Positions 8,991 through 19,005 are shown, numbered from the stretch's first letter. The stretch: DNA of 64,000 nt from an uncultured Pelagibacteraceae bacterium (GCA_902540235.1 CACBLI010000004.1:49980-113979); one strand, 5' to 3'. Notes: generated by a model from the letters alone, not told the origin. Numbers and translations: made by a program.

Positions 8991-9992
8991 ATGAAAAAAA
9001 AAATTTTTTCAGGGGTTCAGCCAACCGGAAATCTACATTTGGGAAATTATTTGGGAGCAATTAAGAATTTTGTTAGTTTAAATAACGATGATGAAAACGA
9101 GTGTATTTTTTGCGTAGTTGATTTACATGCTATTACTGTAAGTCAAGATCCTGCAATACTAAGAGAAAATATACATGAAACAGTGGCAACTTTTATAGCT
9201 AGTGGAATAGATCCGAAAAAAAGTATAATTTTCAATCAGTCACGTGTATCAGCTCATTCAGAGGCAGCATGGATATTAAGTTGTATTGCAAGAATGGGGT
9301 GGTTAAATAGAATGACACAGTTCAAGGAGAAAGCTGGAAAAGATAAAGAGAAAGCTAGTGTGGGGCTTTATTCATATCCCATCTTAATGGCAGCAGACAT
9401 ATTGTTGTATGACACTACATATGTACCAGTTGGTAATGATCAAAAGCAACACTTAGAACTTTGTAGGGATATTGCTCAAAAGTTTAATAATGATTTTAAG
9501 GTTGAGAATTTTTTTAAAGTACCAGAGCCTTTAATTCAAAAAGAATTTTCAAGAATAATGAGTCTTAAAGATGGATCAAAAAAAATGAGTAAATCAGAAT
9601 CATCAGATCTTAGTCGGATCAACTTAACGGACGAAAAAGATCAAATTATAAATAAAATAAAAAAAGCAAAGACAGACTCATTACCAATACCTTCATCATT
9701 AATAGAACTTAACAATAGACCAGAGGCTAGAAATCTAATTGGTATTTACTCTAGTTTAGCTAACTCAACATTAGAAAGTTCAATTCAAAATTTTTCGGGT
9801 AAAAATTTTTCAGAATTTAAAAAAGATTTATCTGAAATTTTAATAGATAAGATTAGCCCTATATCTGATGAGATAAAAAGATTGTTAAATGAGAAAAGTT
9901 ATTTAAACAAAATTTTAGAGGACGGGTATAAAAAAGCAGACAATATAGCTTCTAAAAAGATTAAGAAAATTCACGATATTGTAGGTTTCTAA
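8991..9992 (+). CDS. trpS: Tryptophanyl-tRNA synthetase
   Basis: Class Ic synthetase that charges tRNA-Trp. The 333-residue protein has the HIGH-like motif GNLHLGNY (about 13-20) within FSGVQPTGNLHLGNY, the tryptophan-binding region VGNDQKQHLELCRDIA, and the KMSKS loop KKMSKSESSDLSRI near 197-210. Length and architecture are normal for the bacterial enzyme. It starts 2 nt after murJ and almost certainly shares its transcript. A UspA-family gene that often follows trpS in Alphaproteobacteria is absent; the next gene is the NifU-like protein. Confidence 0.97.
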   Translation: MKKKIFSGVQPTGNLHLGNYLGAIKNFVSLNNDDENECIFCVVDLHAITVSQDPAILRENIHETVATFIASGIDPKKSIIFNQSRVSAHSEAAWILSCIARMGWLNRMTQFKEKAGKDKEKASVGLYSYPILMAADILLYDTTYVPVGNDQKQHLELCRDIAQKFNNDFKVENFFKVPEPLIQKEFSRIMSLKDGSKKMSKSESSDLSRINLTDEKDQIINKIKKAKTDSLPIPSSLIELNNRPEARNLIGIYSSLANSTLESSIQNFSGKNFSEFKKDLSEILIDKISPISDEIKRLLNEKSYLNKILEDGYKKADNIASKKIKKIHDIVGF

Positions 9993-10041
9993 GTTACATA
10001 TTTACAGTTTATATTTTAGAATTATTGATTATATATTAACT

Positions 10042-10581
10042 ATGTTCATTCAAACTGAAATTACTCCAAATCCTAATTCCTTAAAATTTTTGCCTGGGAA
10101 AAAAGTCTCAAATATTGGTATAGTTGAAATAACTAAAAAAGATGAAACAAACAATGAATTAGTTAAGAATATACTTTCAGTAAATGGAGTTGAGGGTATA
10201 TTGTTAGCGAGTGATTTTATTTCAGTGAATAAAATTGAGACAACAAGTTGGGATGAAATTAAGCATATCATAATCTCACTAATTAATGATTTTTATTCTA
10301 GTGGTAAAAATTTTGTTTTAGATAATAAACATAGTGAAAGCAAAGTTGATCTTACAGAAATTGAAAAAAATATAGTTAAAATTCTAGAGGAAAAAATTCG
10401 ACCAGCTGTATCAAGAGATGGAGGAGATATAAAATTTAAAAGCTTTAAAGATGGAATTGTAAAAGTTCAATTACAAGGAAGCTGCTCAGGCTGCCCTAGT
10501 TCTACTTTAACTTTAAAACAAGGTGTTCAAAATCTTCTAAAACATTATGTCAGAGAGGTAAAAGAAGTTGAAGCAATTTAA
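10042..10581 (+). CDS. Nfu-type iron-sulfur cluster carrier (NifU-like)
   Basis: 179-residue Fe-S scaffold or carrier. The N-terminal Nfu domain (about 1-85) starts MFIQTEITPNPNSLKFLPG, typical of alphaproteobacterial and mitochondrial NFU1. The C-terminal NifU domain (about 105-179) carries the cluster-binding CxxC in GSCSGCPSSTLTLKQG. Likely clients nearby are MiaB (radical SAM) and the ferredoxin. It overlaps the next gene by 14 nt. Position between trpS and tsaB fits the conserved alphaproteobacterial block. Confidence 0.92.
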   Translation: MFIQTEITPNPNSLKFLPGKKVSNIGIVEITKKDETNNELVKNILSVNGVEGILLASDFISVNKIETTSWDEIKHIIISLINDFYSSGKNFVLDNKHSESKVDLTEIEKNIVKILEEKIRPAVSRDGGDIKFKSFKDGIVKVQLQGSCSGCPSSTLTLKQGVQNLLKHYVREVKEVEAI

Positions 10582-11686
10582 ATTTAAGAAAATAAAATTT
10601 ATAAATATTAATAGAAAAAAAAAGACAACTGAAACAATTTATTTATTTGGTGAAAGAGTGAGTAGCTCCATAGGTAGAACATTAGTTGCTTGTTTTGGAA
10701 TTTTAGGTTTTTTTTATACTATTCCAGTATTAATCAATTTTGCAAATCAGGAAATTTTCTCAAAAGAATTCCAAAATGATTCTAGAAAAATAATGGTTTA
10801 CAAGTTAAATGGAAAAGAGGAGCAAATCACAATTGATGCAAATGAGACTTTTGATGAGAAAGATTTATTATCTGATATTCTTACACTAAATGATTTGGAT
10901 ACTGATTCTGTAAGATTAAGTGCATCAACAATTAGTCAATTATTTGAAGACACTAATTATAATTTAGATGACGTTAGAACAAATAAGCTAGTAAGACCTG
11001 TTGCTTTAACTTGGTTGCCAAATGAGATAAAAAAAATAGAAAACACAAAAAAAAGAAAGAATTTTTTTATTCAAATTGTTTTGCCCCTAGTTTTGGAGGA
11101 AAATAATAATATTAAACTCGATAGACTAAAACTCTTTGCGATAATCAATAAAAACAATAATACTAAATTAGAAAAGAAATGGTTAAATCAAAAATTCAAA
11201 CAATATGGAGTACCTTCTAAAGATCTCTCAACTTTAAAAATTAGGATGGATGAAATTCCAACATCTCTAGCAATAGCTCAAGCTGCGAAAGAGACTGGTT
11301 GGGGTACATCACGTTTTGCATTAGAAGGAAATGCTTTATTTGGTCAGTGGACTTGGTCAGGAGAAGGATTAAAACCAAAAGATGCCGAAAAAAATCAAGG
11401 TCATAAAGTTATGAAATTTAATGTTCTGCAAGCTTCTGTTAGAGCTTACCAACGAAATTTAAATACACATTCTTCTTATAAAGAATTTAGAAAGGCTAGA
11501 GCAAAATTAAGAGATGAGGGTGTGGAACTAGATAGTATGATTTTATCAGAATATTTAGATAAGTACGCCGAAACTGGTCAAAAGTATGTGGAGACCTTAA
11601 AAAAAATTATTACACAAAACAATTTAAAAGATTTTGATGATGCCAAACTACTTCCTTCCAGTAAAAAATTAGAAAGCCTTATTTAG
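10568..11686 (+). CDS. Bax-like membrane-anchored glucosaminidase (murein hydrolase)
   Basis: 372 residues. A basic cytoplasmic N-terminus and a single hydrophobic segment (about 35-55) suggest a membrane anchor. The C-terminal third (about 235-345) is a glucosaminidase/lysozyme-like domain with the catalytic-Glu region AAKETGWGTSRFALEGNALFGQWTW and VRAYQRNLNTH, resembling the Bax family (COG2992). It is predicted to cut glycan strands of peptidoglycan in the periplasm. The start overlaps the nfu gene by 14 nt and the end overlaps the convergent deacetylase by 8 nt. The middle region (about 60-230) has no motif I recognise. Confidence 0.78.
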   Translation: MKQFKFKKIKFININRKKKTTETIYLFGERVSSSIGRTLVACFGILGFFYTIPVLINFANQEIFSKEFQNDSRKIMVYKLNGKEEQITIDANETFDEKDLLSDILTLNDLDTDSVRLSASTISQLFEDTNYNLDDVRTNKLVRPVALTWLPNEIKKIENTKKRKNFFIQIVLPLVLEENNNIKLDRLKLFAIINKNNNTKLEKKWLNQKFKQYGVPSKDLSTLKIRMDEIPTSLAIAQAAKETGWGTSRFALEGNALFGQWTWSGEGLKPKDAEKNQGHKVMKFNVLQASVRAYQRNLNTHSSYKEFRKARAKLRDEGVELDSMILSEYLDKYAETGQKYVETLKKIITQNNLKDFDDAKLLPSSKKLESLI

Positions 11687-12746
11687 CATCTTTAGCAATT
11701 GTAAATTGTGTTCCAAACCAACGCCATTTACCGTTATCATTAAGGGAACAATTAATCCGCCCTCTTCTAGGAGTAAAAGGCTCCCTAAATTTTATTAAAA
11801 GTACACTTTCTTTAATTGATATATTAGACTTTTTCCATTTATTTCCCTCATTAGAATAACAATTAATATTATTTAAATTTTTCTGTTCTTTAAAAAACTC
11901 AACACTGAACTCAGGTGGATTTTTTTGGTTGTTTAATTTTTTTTCTGTAGGTTTTAAACTTTTGTATTCTAAAGGTGAATAATTTATAATTGATTTAAAT
12001 CTTTTTAATTCTCCGTATTTTTCATTAATTGGAAATCTAGGAAGTTCATATTTCTCTTTATTAACATCAATAACACCTGAATGTTGACCAAAAGAAAGAC
12101 TAAAGTTTTTTGAAATGTAATCACGCATTTCTTTTGAATATTCTCCGAATGGGTAAGAAAATAAAGAAGGGATATAACCTAATTTATTTAAGAAAATATC
12201 ATTTGCTTTTTTTATGTCTAAAACAAATTCATTAAATTTCTTGTCAATTAAATAATCGTGTGAATGTGAGTGATGGCCTAAAACACCAAATTCTGATCTT
12301 TCAATCTCTTTAATTTGATTCCAAGTCATATATCCTTTTTGACCAACAGGTTCAGTTGATACAAATAATAAAAAGGGAATTTTGTCTTTTTTGAGTATTG
12401 GCCATGCTTTTTCATAAAAAGATTTAAATGCATCATCTATCGTAACTAAAATCTTTTTTTGATTTTTAGGTTTATTGAAATCATTTTCAAAATCTTTGGG
12501 GTGGTAAAATTCAAATTTTGAATTTTTGATTATATCCAGATGTTTTTTAAATATATCTATCTTAATATTAGTAGATGGATATTTATTCTCTTCAAAACGA
12601 TGATACATTATTGATAACACACCTTCGTCTTTAGAAAAATATTTACTATTTTTATCTTGTGCACTAGAATTTGTAATTACTAGAAAAATTACAATGAATA
12701 AGTTAATTATAGATGCCACGAAAGAAAATATTTTTTTAATGATCAT
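11679..12746 (-). CDS. Secreted polysaccharide deacetylase-family protein (NodB fold)
   Basis: 355 residues with an N-terminal hydrophobic signal (about 8-27). The NodB-type domain shows SIMYHRFEE, the metal-binding Asp pair in VTIDDAF (about 103-109), the HxxxH-like GHHSHSHDY and SYPFGEYS. These elements remove N- or O-acetyl groups from a polysaccharide; cell-wall glycan or a surface polymer is the likely substrate. The C-terminal 90 residues form a separate beta-rich region of unknown role. The gene runs against its neighbours, and its first 53 nt overlap the start of tsaB on the other strand. No alternative start keeps the signal peptide. Confidence 0.8.
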   Translation of the reverse strand: MIIKKIFSFVASIINLFIVIFLVITNSSAQDKNSKYFSKDEGVLSIMYHRFEENKYPSTNIKIDIFKKHLDIIKNSKFEFYHPKDFENDFNKPKNQKKILVTIDDAFKSFYEKAWPILKKDKIPFLLFVSTEPVGQKGYMTWNQIKEIERSEFGVLGHHSHSHDYLIDKKFNEFVLDIKKANDIFLNKLGYIPSLFSYPFGEYSKEMRDYISKNFSLSFGQHSGVIDVNKEKYELPRFPINEKYGELKRFKSIINYSPLEYKSLKPTEKKLNNQKNPPEFSVEFFKEQKNLNNINCYSNEGNKWKKSNISIKESVLLIKFREPFTPRRGRINCSLNDNGKWRWFGTQFTIAKDAK

Positions 12747-13080
12747 TAGTAATAAAGAAATTTATAGTATTAGTCATGAAAATGCCAAAACTAATTATGA
12801 AAAATTAATAATACTTATAGATAACTTTTTGACTTCAAAAAATCTTAAAATAAAAGATATTTCTACATTTTATCTTAATGTCGGACCAGGAAGTTTTGCT
12901 GGAGTAAGAAATTCGATTTCTGTAATAAAAGCAATATGCTTAGTTAATAATATAGACTATTATTGTTTTAGTTTTCAATATTTTAAGGGAATTAAAGACG
13001 TAAAATATGAGAATATACCCAATCTATGCGATAAATTTAACGTTAAAAAAAATTTGATTAATCCTATTTATATAAGTTAA
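12694..13080 (+). CDS. tsaB: TsaB-like protein, N-terminal half only (t6A biosynthesis)
   Basis: TsaB is the dimerisation partner of TsaD in making N6-threonylcarbamoyladenosine at tRNA position 37. The start MNKLIIDATKENIF matches the family's LxIDT N-terminus, and NVGPGSFAGVR (about 67-77) is the diagnostic GPGSFTGLR loop. At 128 residues it is about half the usual 210-230, lacking the second ASKHA lobe. The stop at 13078-13080 is 8 nt before fur, so no frameshifted remainder can lie between them. The rimI gene that often follows is absent. The dimer interface with TsaD lies in the N-terminal lobe, so function may be retained. Confidence 0.8.
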   Translation: MNKLIIDATKENIFLMIISNKEIYSISHENAKTNYEKLIILIDNFLTSKNLKIKDISTFYLNVGPGSFAGVRNSISVIKAICLVNNIDYYCFSFQYFKGIKDVKYENIPNLCDKFNVKKNLINPIYIS

Positions 13081-13088
13081 AATTAGAT

Positions 13089-13514
13089 ATGTCAGATAAA
13101 TTAGAGCAAAAATTTCAAAAAAAAGGTCTTAAACTTACAGATCAAAGAAAGACTATTGCACGAGTTATTCTGGAGTCAAAAGAAGCTTACGGAGAATCGG
13201 ACCATCCAGATGTTGATGAATTATACAATAGAGTTTCAAAAATTGATCCTAAGATTAGTATTGCCACTGTTTATCGGACTGTAAAGTTATTTGAAGAAGC
13301 TGGAATATTAACAAAACATGATTTTAAAGGTGGAAAAGCAAGATATGAGTTAAACGATGATCATAACCATTTAATTGATATTAAAACTGGTGAGATAATA
13401 GAGTTTGTTGATGAGGAGATTAACCATCTACAGAAAAAAATTGCTGAAAAGTATGGTTATACCCTTGTAGATCATAGACTTGAACTTTATGGGGTTAAAA
13501 AAAAGCCACAATAA
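13089..13514 (+). CDS. fur: Fur/Mur-type metal-responsive repressor
   Basis: Ferric-uptake-regulator family DNA-binding protein of 141 residues. The winged helix contains LKLTDQRKTIARVI and the recognition helix region ISIATVYRTVKLFEEAGIL (about 57-75). The dimerisation domain has DDHNHLIDIKTGEIIEF and ends HRLELYGV. The second-domain CxxC of gamma-proteobacterial Fur is replaced by DIKTG, as in alphaproteobacterial Fur/Mur proteins, whose metal may be Mn or Fe. It sits 8 nt after tsaB and just before miaB, its usual place in Alphaproteobacteria. A plausible target is the box pair at 32998-33048. Confidence 0.9.
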   Translation: MSDKLEQKFQKKGLKLTDQRKTIARVILESKEAYGESDHPDVDELYNRVSKIDPKISIATVYRTVKLFEEAGILTKHDFKGGKARYELNDDHNHLIDIKTGEIIEFVDEEINHLQKKIAEKYGYTLVDHRLELYGVKKKPQ

Positions 13515-13518
13515 TAAG

Positions 13519-14844
13519 ATGAGTCAAAAAATCTTTATAAAGACATTTGGTTGTCAAATGAATGAATATGACTCCAACCGTATTTATGACATAGTAAACG
13601 AGATAGGTTATGAAAAAACTGACCGGTGTGAAGATGCTGATTGCTATATTTTGAATACATGTCACATAAGAGATAAAGCTAGCGAAAAAGTTTATCATGA
13701 AATTGGTAGGGTAAAAAAGGTTTTCAGATTAAAAAGAAAACCAATTGTCATAGTAGCAGGTTGTGTTGCACAAGCAGAAAATCAAGAGATGTTGAGAAGA
13801 GAGCCTTACATCGATTTGATTATAGGCCCACAAGCTTATCACAAGATTAATGATCACATTTTAAATCTTTCTAAAAACCAAAAAATTGAAGAGACAGATT
13901 TTGATGCAGTTAGCAAATTTGAGTATTTAAGCAGAATAAAAAATAAAGTTGGAAAAGCTACTTCCTTTTTAACTATACAAGAAGGATGCGATAAGTTTTG
14001 CCATTTTTGTGTAGTGCCTTATACAAGAGGGCCAGAATATTCAAGACCCTTCGATCAAATAATAGCTGAAGCTAATATTTTAGCGGATCAAGGATCTAAG
14101 GAGATTATATTATTAGGCCAAAATGTGAATGCATACAGTGATAAGAATCGAAGACTATCAAACATTATTAATGAAATAGAAAAAATCAAAAATATTGACA
14201 GAATAAGATTTACCACTTCTCACCCTAAAGATATGACAGACGATTTAATTCAAGTTTATAAAGATTCTAATAAACTTATGCCCTTAATTCATCTTCCTGT
14301 TCAAAGTGGTTCCGATAAGATTTTAAGCCTAATGAATAGAAAGCACACAGTTAAAGAATATTTAAAAACTTATGAAAGATTAAAAAAAATAAATCCACTT
14401 GTAGAATTCTCCAGTGATTTTATCATAGCTTATCCAGGTGAAGAGGAAAAAGATTTCATCGAAACATTAAATCTAATCAAAGAAGTTAAATTTATTAATT
14501 CTTACTCTTTTATATTCAGTCCTAGACCAGGCACAGTGGCTGAAGATTTGCAGACTATAGATAAAAAAGTTTCATTAAGGCGTTTGGAGAAGGTTCAAAA
14601 AACACTTTATGATAACCAAATTGAAAAAAATAAGTCCCTAGAAAATAAGACAATTAATGTATTATCTGAGAATCAGACTCAAGATAAAACCAAAATTTTT
14701 GGAAGATCAGAATATATGACACCAGTAATTTTTGAAGGTAACGAAAAAGATGTTGGAAAAATTCTTGAAATTAAAATAAATAAGAGTAACAGAAATACTT
14801 TATTTGGAAAAGTGATTGAAAATTTAGATCAAAAGGTAGCTTAA
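13519..14844 (+). CDS. miaB: MiaB, tRNA-2-methylthio-N6-isopentenyladenosine synthase
   Basis: Radical-SAM methylthiotransferase that modifies i6A37 of tRNAs reading U-starting codons. The N-terminal UPF0004 domain supplies three Cys ligands for the auxiliary cluster (FGCQMNEYDS, NTCHIRDKASEK, VAGCVAQAE). The radical-SAM triad is in GCDKFCHFCVVPYTRG (about 155-170), and a TRAM domain closes the protein. An in-frame ATG at 13480 lies inside fur and would add 13 residues unlike the family; the ATG at 13519 gives MSQKIFIKTFGC, the expected start, 4 nt after the fur stop. With that start it has 441 residues. Confidence 0.95.
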   Translation: MSQKIFIKTFGCQMNEYDSNRIYDIVNEIGYEKTDRCEDADCYILNTCHIRDKASEKVYHEIGRVKKVFRLKRKPIVIVAGCVAQAENQEMLRREPYIDLIIGPQAYHKINDHILNLSKNQKIEETDFDAVSKFEYLSRIKNKVGKATSFLTIQEGCDKFCHFCVVPYTRGPEYSRPFDQIIAEANILADQGSKEIILLGQNVNAYSDKNRRLSNIINEIEKIKNIDRIRFTTSHPKDMTDDLIQVYKDSNKLMPLIHLPVQSGSDKILSLMNRKHTVKEYLKTYERLKKINPLVEFSSDFIIAYPGEEEKDFIETLNLIKEVKFINSYSFIFSPRPGTVAEDLQTIDKKVSLRRLEKVQKTLYDNQIEKNKSLENKTINVLSENQTQDKTKIFGRSEYMTPVIFEGNEKDVGKILEIKINKSNRNTLFGKVIENLDQKVA

Positions 14845-14846
14845 AA

Positions 14847-15842
14847 TTGAGTGGTATATTAAAAAAGAACATTAATTCATCTTTAAAATTCGTCTATTCA
14901 GATAATAATTCTTTAAGTGTTATTTTTCATGATAATGACTTGTTAATGGGGATTGTTGGAGAATTTAACAAAAATCTAAAAAAACTTGAAAAAATTACTC
15001 AAGCAAATTTATATTCTAGAGGAAACTCAATAATGATTAAATCTAATTCAGAAAATAATGAAATATTAAAAAATGCAATACAATTTTTAGCAAACCAGTT
15101 TATTAACAATGGGTCTATAGAAGATAAAGACATTGTTTCATCAATAGATAAATTTATGATCAATGAGAAAGTCAAAAATAACAATATTACTGACATCATT
15201 AAAACACCTAAAAAATCTATTATTCCCAGGTCTGAAAAACAAAAGGAATACGTCAGAGCTTTAAGACAAAGTGATATAATTATATCTGCAGGTCCAGCGG
15301 GAACAGGTAAAACTTTTTTAGCTGTTGCAGTTGGTCTAACAATGTTACTAGAAAAGAAAATTGAAAGAATAATTTTATCAAGACCAGCTGTGGAGGCTGG
15401 TGAAAGATTAGGTTTTTTACCTGGAGACATGAAAGAGAAAGTGGATCCTTATTTAAGGCCTTTATATGACTCGCTCTATGATTTATTTGACTTTGAGAAA
15501 ATTCAAAGAATGATAGAAATTGGCGATATAGAAATTGCACCTTTAGCTTTTATGAGAGGTAGAACTTTAAAGAATTCATTCGCTATTTTGGATGAAGCTC
15601 AAAATGCAACTGACACTCAAATTAAGATGTTCTTAACTCGTATTGGAGAAAATTCAAAAATAATAGTCAATGGAGACCCTTCACAAATAGATTTACCAAA
15701 TAAAAGTTTTTCTGGCTTAGTCAGATCAAAAAAGTTACTTGGTCATTTAAATGAAATATCAGTAGTTGATTTTGATCATTCTGATGTTGTTCGACACCCA
15801 CTTGTATCTAAAATAGTTAAAGCTTATTCAAAAAATGATTAA
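14847..15842 (+). CDS. PhoH-family ATPase (YbeZ)
   Basis: 331 residues starting at TTG 14847, 2 nt after the miaB stop; no ATG gives a comparable N-terminus. The P-loop is SAGPAGTGKTFLA near 149-161 and Walker B is FAILDEAQNA. The N-terminal KH-like region precedes it and the sequence ends with the VVRHPLV motif usual in PhoH. The biochemical role is unsettled; YbeZ interacts with YbeY and is linked to rRNA maturation. It overlaps ybeY by 8 nt, so the phoH-ybeY pair is conserved here. Confidence 0.92.
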   Translation: MSGILKKNINSSLKFVYSDNNSLSVIFHDNDLLMGIVGEFNKNLKKLEKITQANLYSRGNSIMIKSNSENNEILKNAIQFLANQFINNGSIEDKDIVSSIDKFMINEKVKNNNITDIIKTPKKSIIPRSEKQKEYVRALRQSDIIISAGPAGTGKTFLAVAVGLTMLLEKKIERIILSRPAVEAGERLGFLPGDMKEKVDPYLRPLYDSLYDLFDFEKIQRMIEIGDIEIAPLAFMRGRTLKNSFAILDEAQNATDTQIKMFLTRIGENSKIIVNGDPSQIDLPNKSFSGLVRSKKLLGHLNEISVVDFDHSDVVRHPLVSKIVKAYSKND

Positions 15843-16296
15843 TATTTTTGTCCTCTCAAATGAGAGGGCTTGGTCTAATAGACTAAAAAATAAAAAGTTA
15901 TTTTTTAATAAAATTTGTAAATCATTTCCAAAAAAATATAAATTTTTAAATAAAAAGATTAGCTTCACTCTTTTGTTGTCTAATAATAAAAGTATTAAAA
16001 AACTTAACAAAAATTTTAGAGATAAAAATAAATCAACTGATATTTTGTCATTTCCATTTAGTAATAAATTAAAAATTACTAAAGAAACATATCTTGGAGA
16101 TATAATTATAAGTTACAATTTCATTGATAAACCAAAATCACAAAATAACGAGTCCTTTAGAAAAAAGCTTATAAAGACTTTCATTCATGGTTTTTTACAT
16201 CTATTGAGTTTTAATCATGTTCGAGATGCAGACTATAAAAAAATGTTAAAAGAAGAAAAATTTATATATCAATCTGTAATTTCAAAATTAAATTGA
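15835..16296 (+). CDS. ybeY: YbeY, rRNA maturation endoribonuclease
   Basis: Zinc-dependent RNase involved in 16S rRNA 3' end processing and ribosome quality control. The 153-residue protein carries the three-His metal site H-GFL-H-LLSFN-H at about 117-127 and the preceding LGDIIIS strand. Length is standard. It overlaps phoH at its start and lnt at its end, where lnt begins at TTG 16293. In most Alphaproteobacteria corC/hlyC lies between ybeY and lnt; it is missing here. Confidence 0.94.
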   Translation: MINIFVLSNERAWSNRLKNKKLFFNKICKSFPKKYKFLNKKISFTLLLSNNKSIKKLNKNFRDKNKSTDILSFPFSNKLKITKETYLGDIIISYNFIDKPKSQNNESFRKKLIKTFIHGFLHLLSFNHVRDADYKKMLKEEKFIYQSVISKLN

Positions 16297-17843
16297 GTAA
16301 GAAATTATATATCGAGTTGTTATTTTTAGCTCTTTTAGGAGCTCTAACCTCTTTAAGTTTGCCACCTTTTAACTACTTTGTAATAAATTTTTTCACTTTT
16401 TCTTTGTTTTTTTATTATTTAGTTAAAAAATCAAATAATCTGAAAAATAAAAAACTTTTTTTTGTTTATGGCTGGATATTTGGTTTTGGTTACTTCTCAA
16501 CAAATTTATATTGGATATCTATTTCTTTAACATTTGATCATAATTATAAGTTTTTAATTCCTTTAACTATTTTTTTAATACCATCTTTTTTAGCACTATT
16601 TTATGGACTAATTTCTTTTATATTCTTAATTTTTAAACCAAAAAATGTTTTGGGCTCACTATTATGGTTTTCTCTTATCTTTGGAGTTTTAGAATTTGCC
16701 CGAGGAACGGTTTTAACGGGATTTCCTTGGAATTTGATTGCCTATAGTTTTTCAAATCAGTTAGAAATTATAAGTGTAATTTCAATAATTGGGACCTATG
16801 GATTTAATTTGTTCTGTATTTTAGTTTTTACCTGTCCAGCAATTTTATTTATTAAAAATACAAATAGAACAATAGCTTTTAATATTTCAATTTTTTTTAC
16901 AGTAATTCTTATTCTTATTTACGGATCAATGTACAAAAAAGAATTTGATAATACAGCTGATAAAAATTTTAATTATAAAATTAGGGTTATTAGTTCTCAA
17001 ATAGGTCTTGAAAGATTCTATTCAGAAGTGGATCCAGTTGTAATTATTAGAGATTTGATAAAGATTAGTAAACCTAATCAAAATGATAAAACTATATTTA
17101 TCTGGCCTGAGGGTATTGTTCCAGACATAACGCAGGGAAGTTTGATTGAATATAAATGGCTTTTTGAGGAAAATTTTAATGAGAATCATCTATTTATAAT
17201 TGGAATAAATAGCCAGGTGATTAAAAATGGTTCTAAAGATTATTTCAACACCTTTTCAGTTTACGATGCTAATTTAAATTTAATTAATTCTTACAATAAA
17301 ATCAATTTAGTTCCATTTGGTGAGTTTTTGCCTATCGAAAATATTTTGAAAAATATTGGACTAAGATCTTTAACTAACAATTATCAATCTTTTTCGAGCG
17401 GATTTAAAAGAGATATCATTGAAATAAATCAACAAAATTTTTCATTAAGAATCTTACCCTTAATTTGCTATGAAATAATTTATTCAGGAAAATTATTTAC
17501 AGACTCTAATTTCGATCTAATAATTAATATCTCAGAAGATGGATGGTTTGGAAAATCTATTGGACCAAAACAACATTTTTCTCATAGTATTTTTAGAGCT
17601 ATAGAAAGTGGAAAGTATGTAGTTAGATCATCAAATAATGGTATTGCAGCTATAATTAACCCACTAGGGGTTGTAGAACAAAATATAGAATTTGGAAAAT
17701 CAGGTTATGTTGATTTAAATAAAACAAAAAAAATAAAGCAAACGTTATTTTCGCAATATGGAAATAAAATTTTTGTTTTATTGATTTTGCTGTATATTTT
17801 CTTAATCTTATTATTTAACAAAGTAAAAAATGAGCAATCTTAA
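16293..17843 (+). CDS. lnt: Apolipoprotein N-acyltransferase
   Basis: Adds the third acyl chain to the N-terminal Cys of lipoproteins in the inner membrane. The 516 residues have six to seven N-terminal membrane helices (to about 215), a nitrilase-like periplasmic domain and a final helix. The catalytic triad is visible as Glu in IWPEG (about 271), Lys in [11 protein letters not shown] (about 335) and Cys in PLICYE (about 391). The start is TTG overlapping the ybeY stop; the end overlaps metK by 14 nt. Clients in this window include the DolP-like lipoprotein and LptM. Confidence 0.95.
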   Translation: MSKKLYIELLFLALLGALTSLSLPPFNYFVINFFTFSLFFYYLVKKSNNLKNKKLFFVYGWIFGFGYFSTNLYWISISLTFDHNYKFLIPLTIFLIPSFLALFYGLISFIFLIFKPKNVLGSLLWFSLIFGVLEFARGTVLTGFPWNLIAYSFSNQLEIISVISIIGTYGFNLFCILVFTCPAILFIKNTNRTIAFNISIFFTVILILIYGSMYKKEFDNTADKNFNYKIRVISSQIGLERFYSEVDPVVIIRDLIKISKPNQNDKTIFIWPEGIVPDITQGSLIEYKWLFEENFNENHLFIIGINSQVIKNGSKDYFNTFSVYDANLNLINSYNKINLVPFGEFLPIENILKNIGLRSLTNNYQSFSSGFKRDIIEINQQNFSLRILPLICYEIIYSGKLFTDSNFDLIINISEDGWFGKSIGPKQHFSHSIFRAIESGKYVVRSSNNGIAAIINPLGVVEQNIEFGKSGYVDLNKTKKIKQTLFSQYGNKIFVLLILLYIFLILLFNKVKNEQS

Positions 17844-18999
17844 AAACTATTTATTTACTAGTGAGTCAGTTTCAGAAGGGCATCCTGATAAAGTATCAGA
17901 TAGAATTTCGGACATGGTCGTTGACAGTTATCTCTCGGGTGATCCCTTCTCTAGAGTTGCATGTGAAACCTTAACAACTACAAACAAAGTAGTTCTCGCT
18001 GGCGAGGTTAGAGGGCCTGAAATTAGTAAAGATGAGATAATACTAAAAGTAAGAAACTGTATTAAGGATATTGGTTATGATCAAGAAGGCTTTACTTGGA
18101 AAGAAGCAACAAAAATTGAGTGTCACTTACATGCACAATCAGCTGACATCGCTATGGGCGTAGATTCGTCTGGAAATAAAGATGAAGGTGCTGGTGATCA
18201 AGGAATTATGTTTGGATATGCATGCAATGAGACTGATTTATTGATGCCCGCCCCAATTCACTACTCACATAAAATTTTAAGACTTATGGCAGAAGATAGA
18301 AAGTCGGGAAAATTAAAAAACATTGAACCTGACTCAAAAAGCCAGGTTACTTTCGAGTATATTGATGGTAAACCGAAAAAAGTTAAATCAGTAGTTATAT
18401 CATCTCAACATTCACAAGATGTAAACCAGACTCAGGTTAGAGATTTACTTAGACCATATATGTTAAAATCTATTCCAAAAAATTTTCTTGATGAATTTGA
18501 TGAAAATGAATTTTATGTAAACCCGACAGGGAATTTTGTTATAGGCGGTCCTGATGGAGATTGTGGACTTACAGGAAGAAAAATAATTGTGGACACTTAT
18601 GGTGGTGCGGCTCCTCATGGGGGAGGCGCTTTTTCTGGAAAAGACCCAACTAAAGTTGATAGATCTGCAGCCTACGCAGCAAGATATATAGCTAAAAATA
18701 TTGTTGCTTCAAAGATAGCTGACAAATGTTTAATTCAATTAGCTTATGCCATTGGAGTATCTAAACCATTATCTATTTATGTAGATTTATTTGATAATGA
18801 TTTGGAAAAAAATAAATTTGTTGTAGAAAAAATTAGGGAAAACTTTGATTTAAGTCCGAGAGGAATAAGAGAAATGCTTGATCTTAATAAGCCTATTTAT
18901 GAAAAAACGTCAGCTTATGGACATTTTGGTAGAATACCAGAAGACAATGGAGCATTTTCATGGGAAAAAACTGATAAATCACACTTTTTTTCCAAATAG
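17830..18999 (+). CDS. metK: S-adenosylmethionine synthetase
   Basis: Makes SAM from methionine and ATP for the many methylases and radical-SAM proteins here (MiaB, RsmI, UbiE). The 389 residues contain [14 protein letters not shown] (ATP/Mg), [12 protein letters not shown], and the loop [19 protein letters not shown] near 260-280. Length is normal. It overlaps lnt by 14 nt, leaving no room for a SAM riboswitch in front of it, so expression must follow the upstream operon. An Xre-family gene often found between lnt and metK, and trmB after metK, are both absent. Confidence 0.97.
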   Translation: MSNLKNYLFTSESVSEGHPDKVSDRISDMVVDSYLSGDPFSRVACETLTTTNKVVLAGEVRGPEISKDEIILKVRNCIKDIGYDQEGFTWKEATKIECHLHAQSADIAMGVDSSGNKDEGAGDQGIMFGYACNETDLLMPAPIHYSHKILRLMAEDRKSGKLKNIEPDSKSQVTFEYIDGKPKKVKSVVISSQHSQDVNQTQVRDLLRPYMLKSIPKNFLDEFDENEFYVNPTGNFVIGGPDGDCGLTGRKIIVDTYGGAAPHGGGAFSGKDPTKVDRSAAYAARYIAKNIVASKIADKCLIQLAYAIGVSKPLSIYVDLFDNDLEKNKFVVEKIRENFDLSPRGIREMLDLNKPIYEKTSAYGHFGRIPEDNGAFSWEKTDKSHFFSK

Positions 19000-19005
19000 T
19001 TTCTG

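Noticed and set aside
17790..17830. Search for a SAM riboswitch before metK
   Set aside because: metK overlaps lnt by 14 nt, so there is no leader to fold; no conserved riboswitch core was seen.
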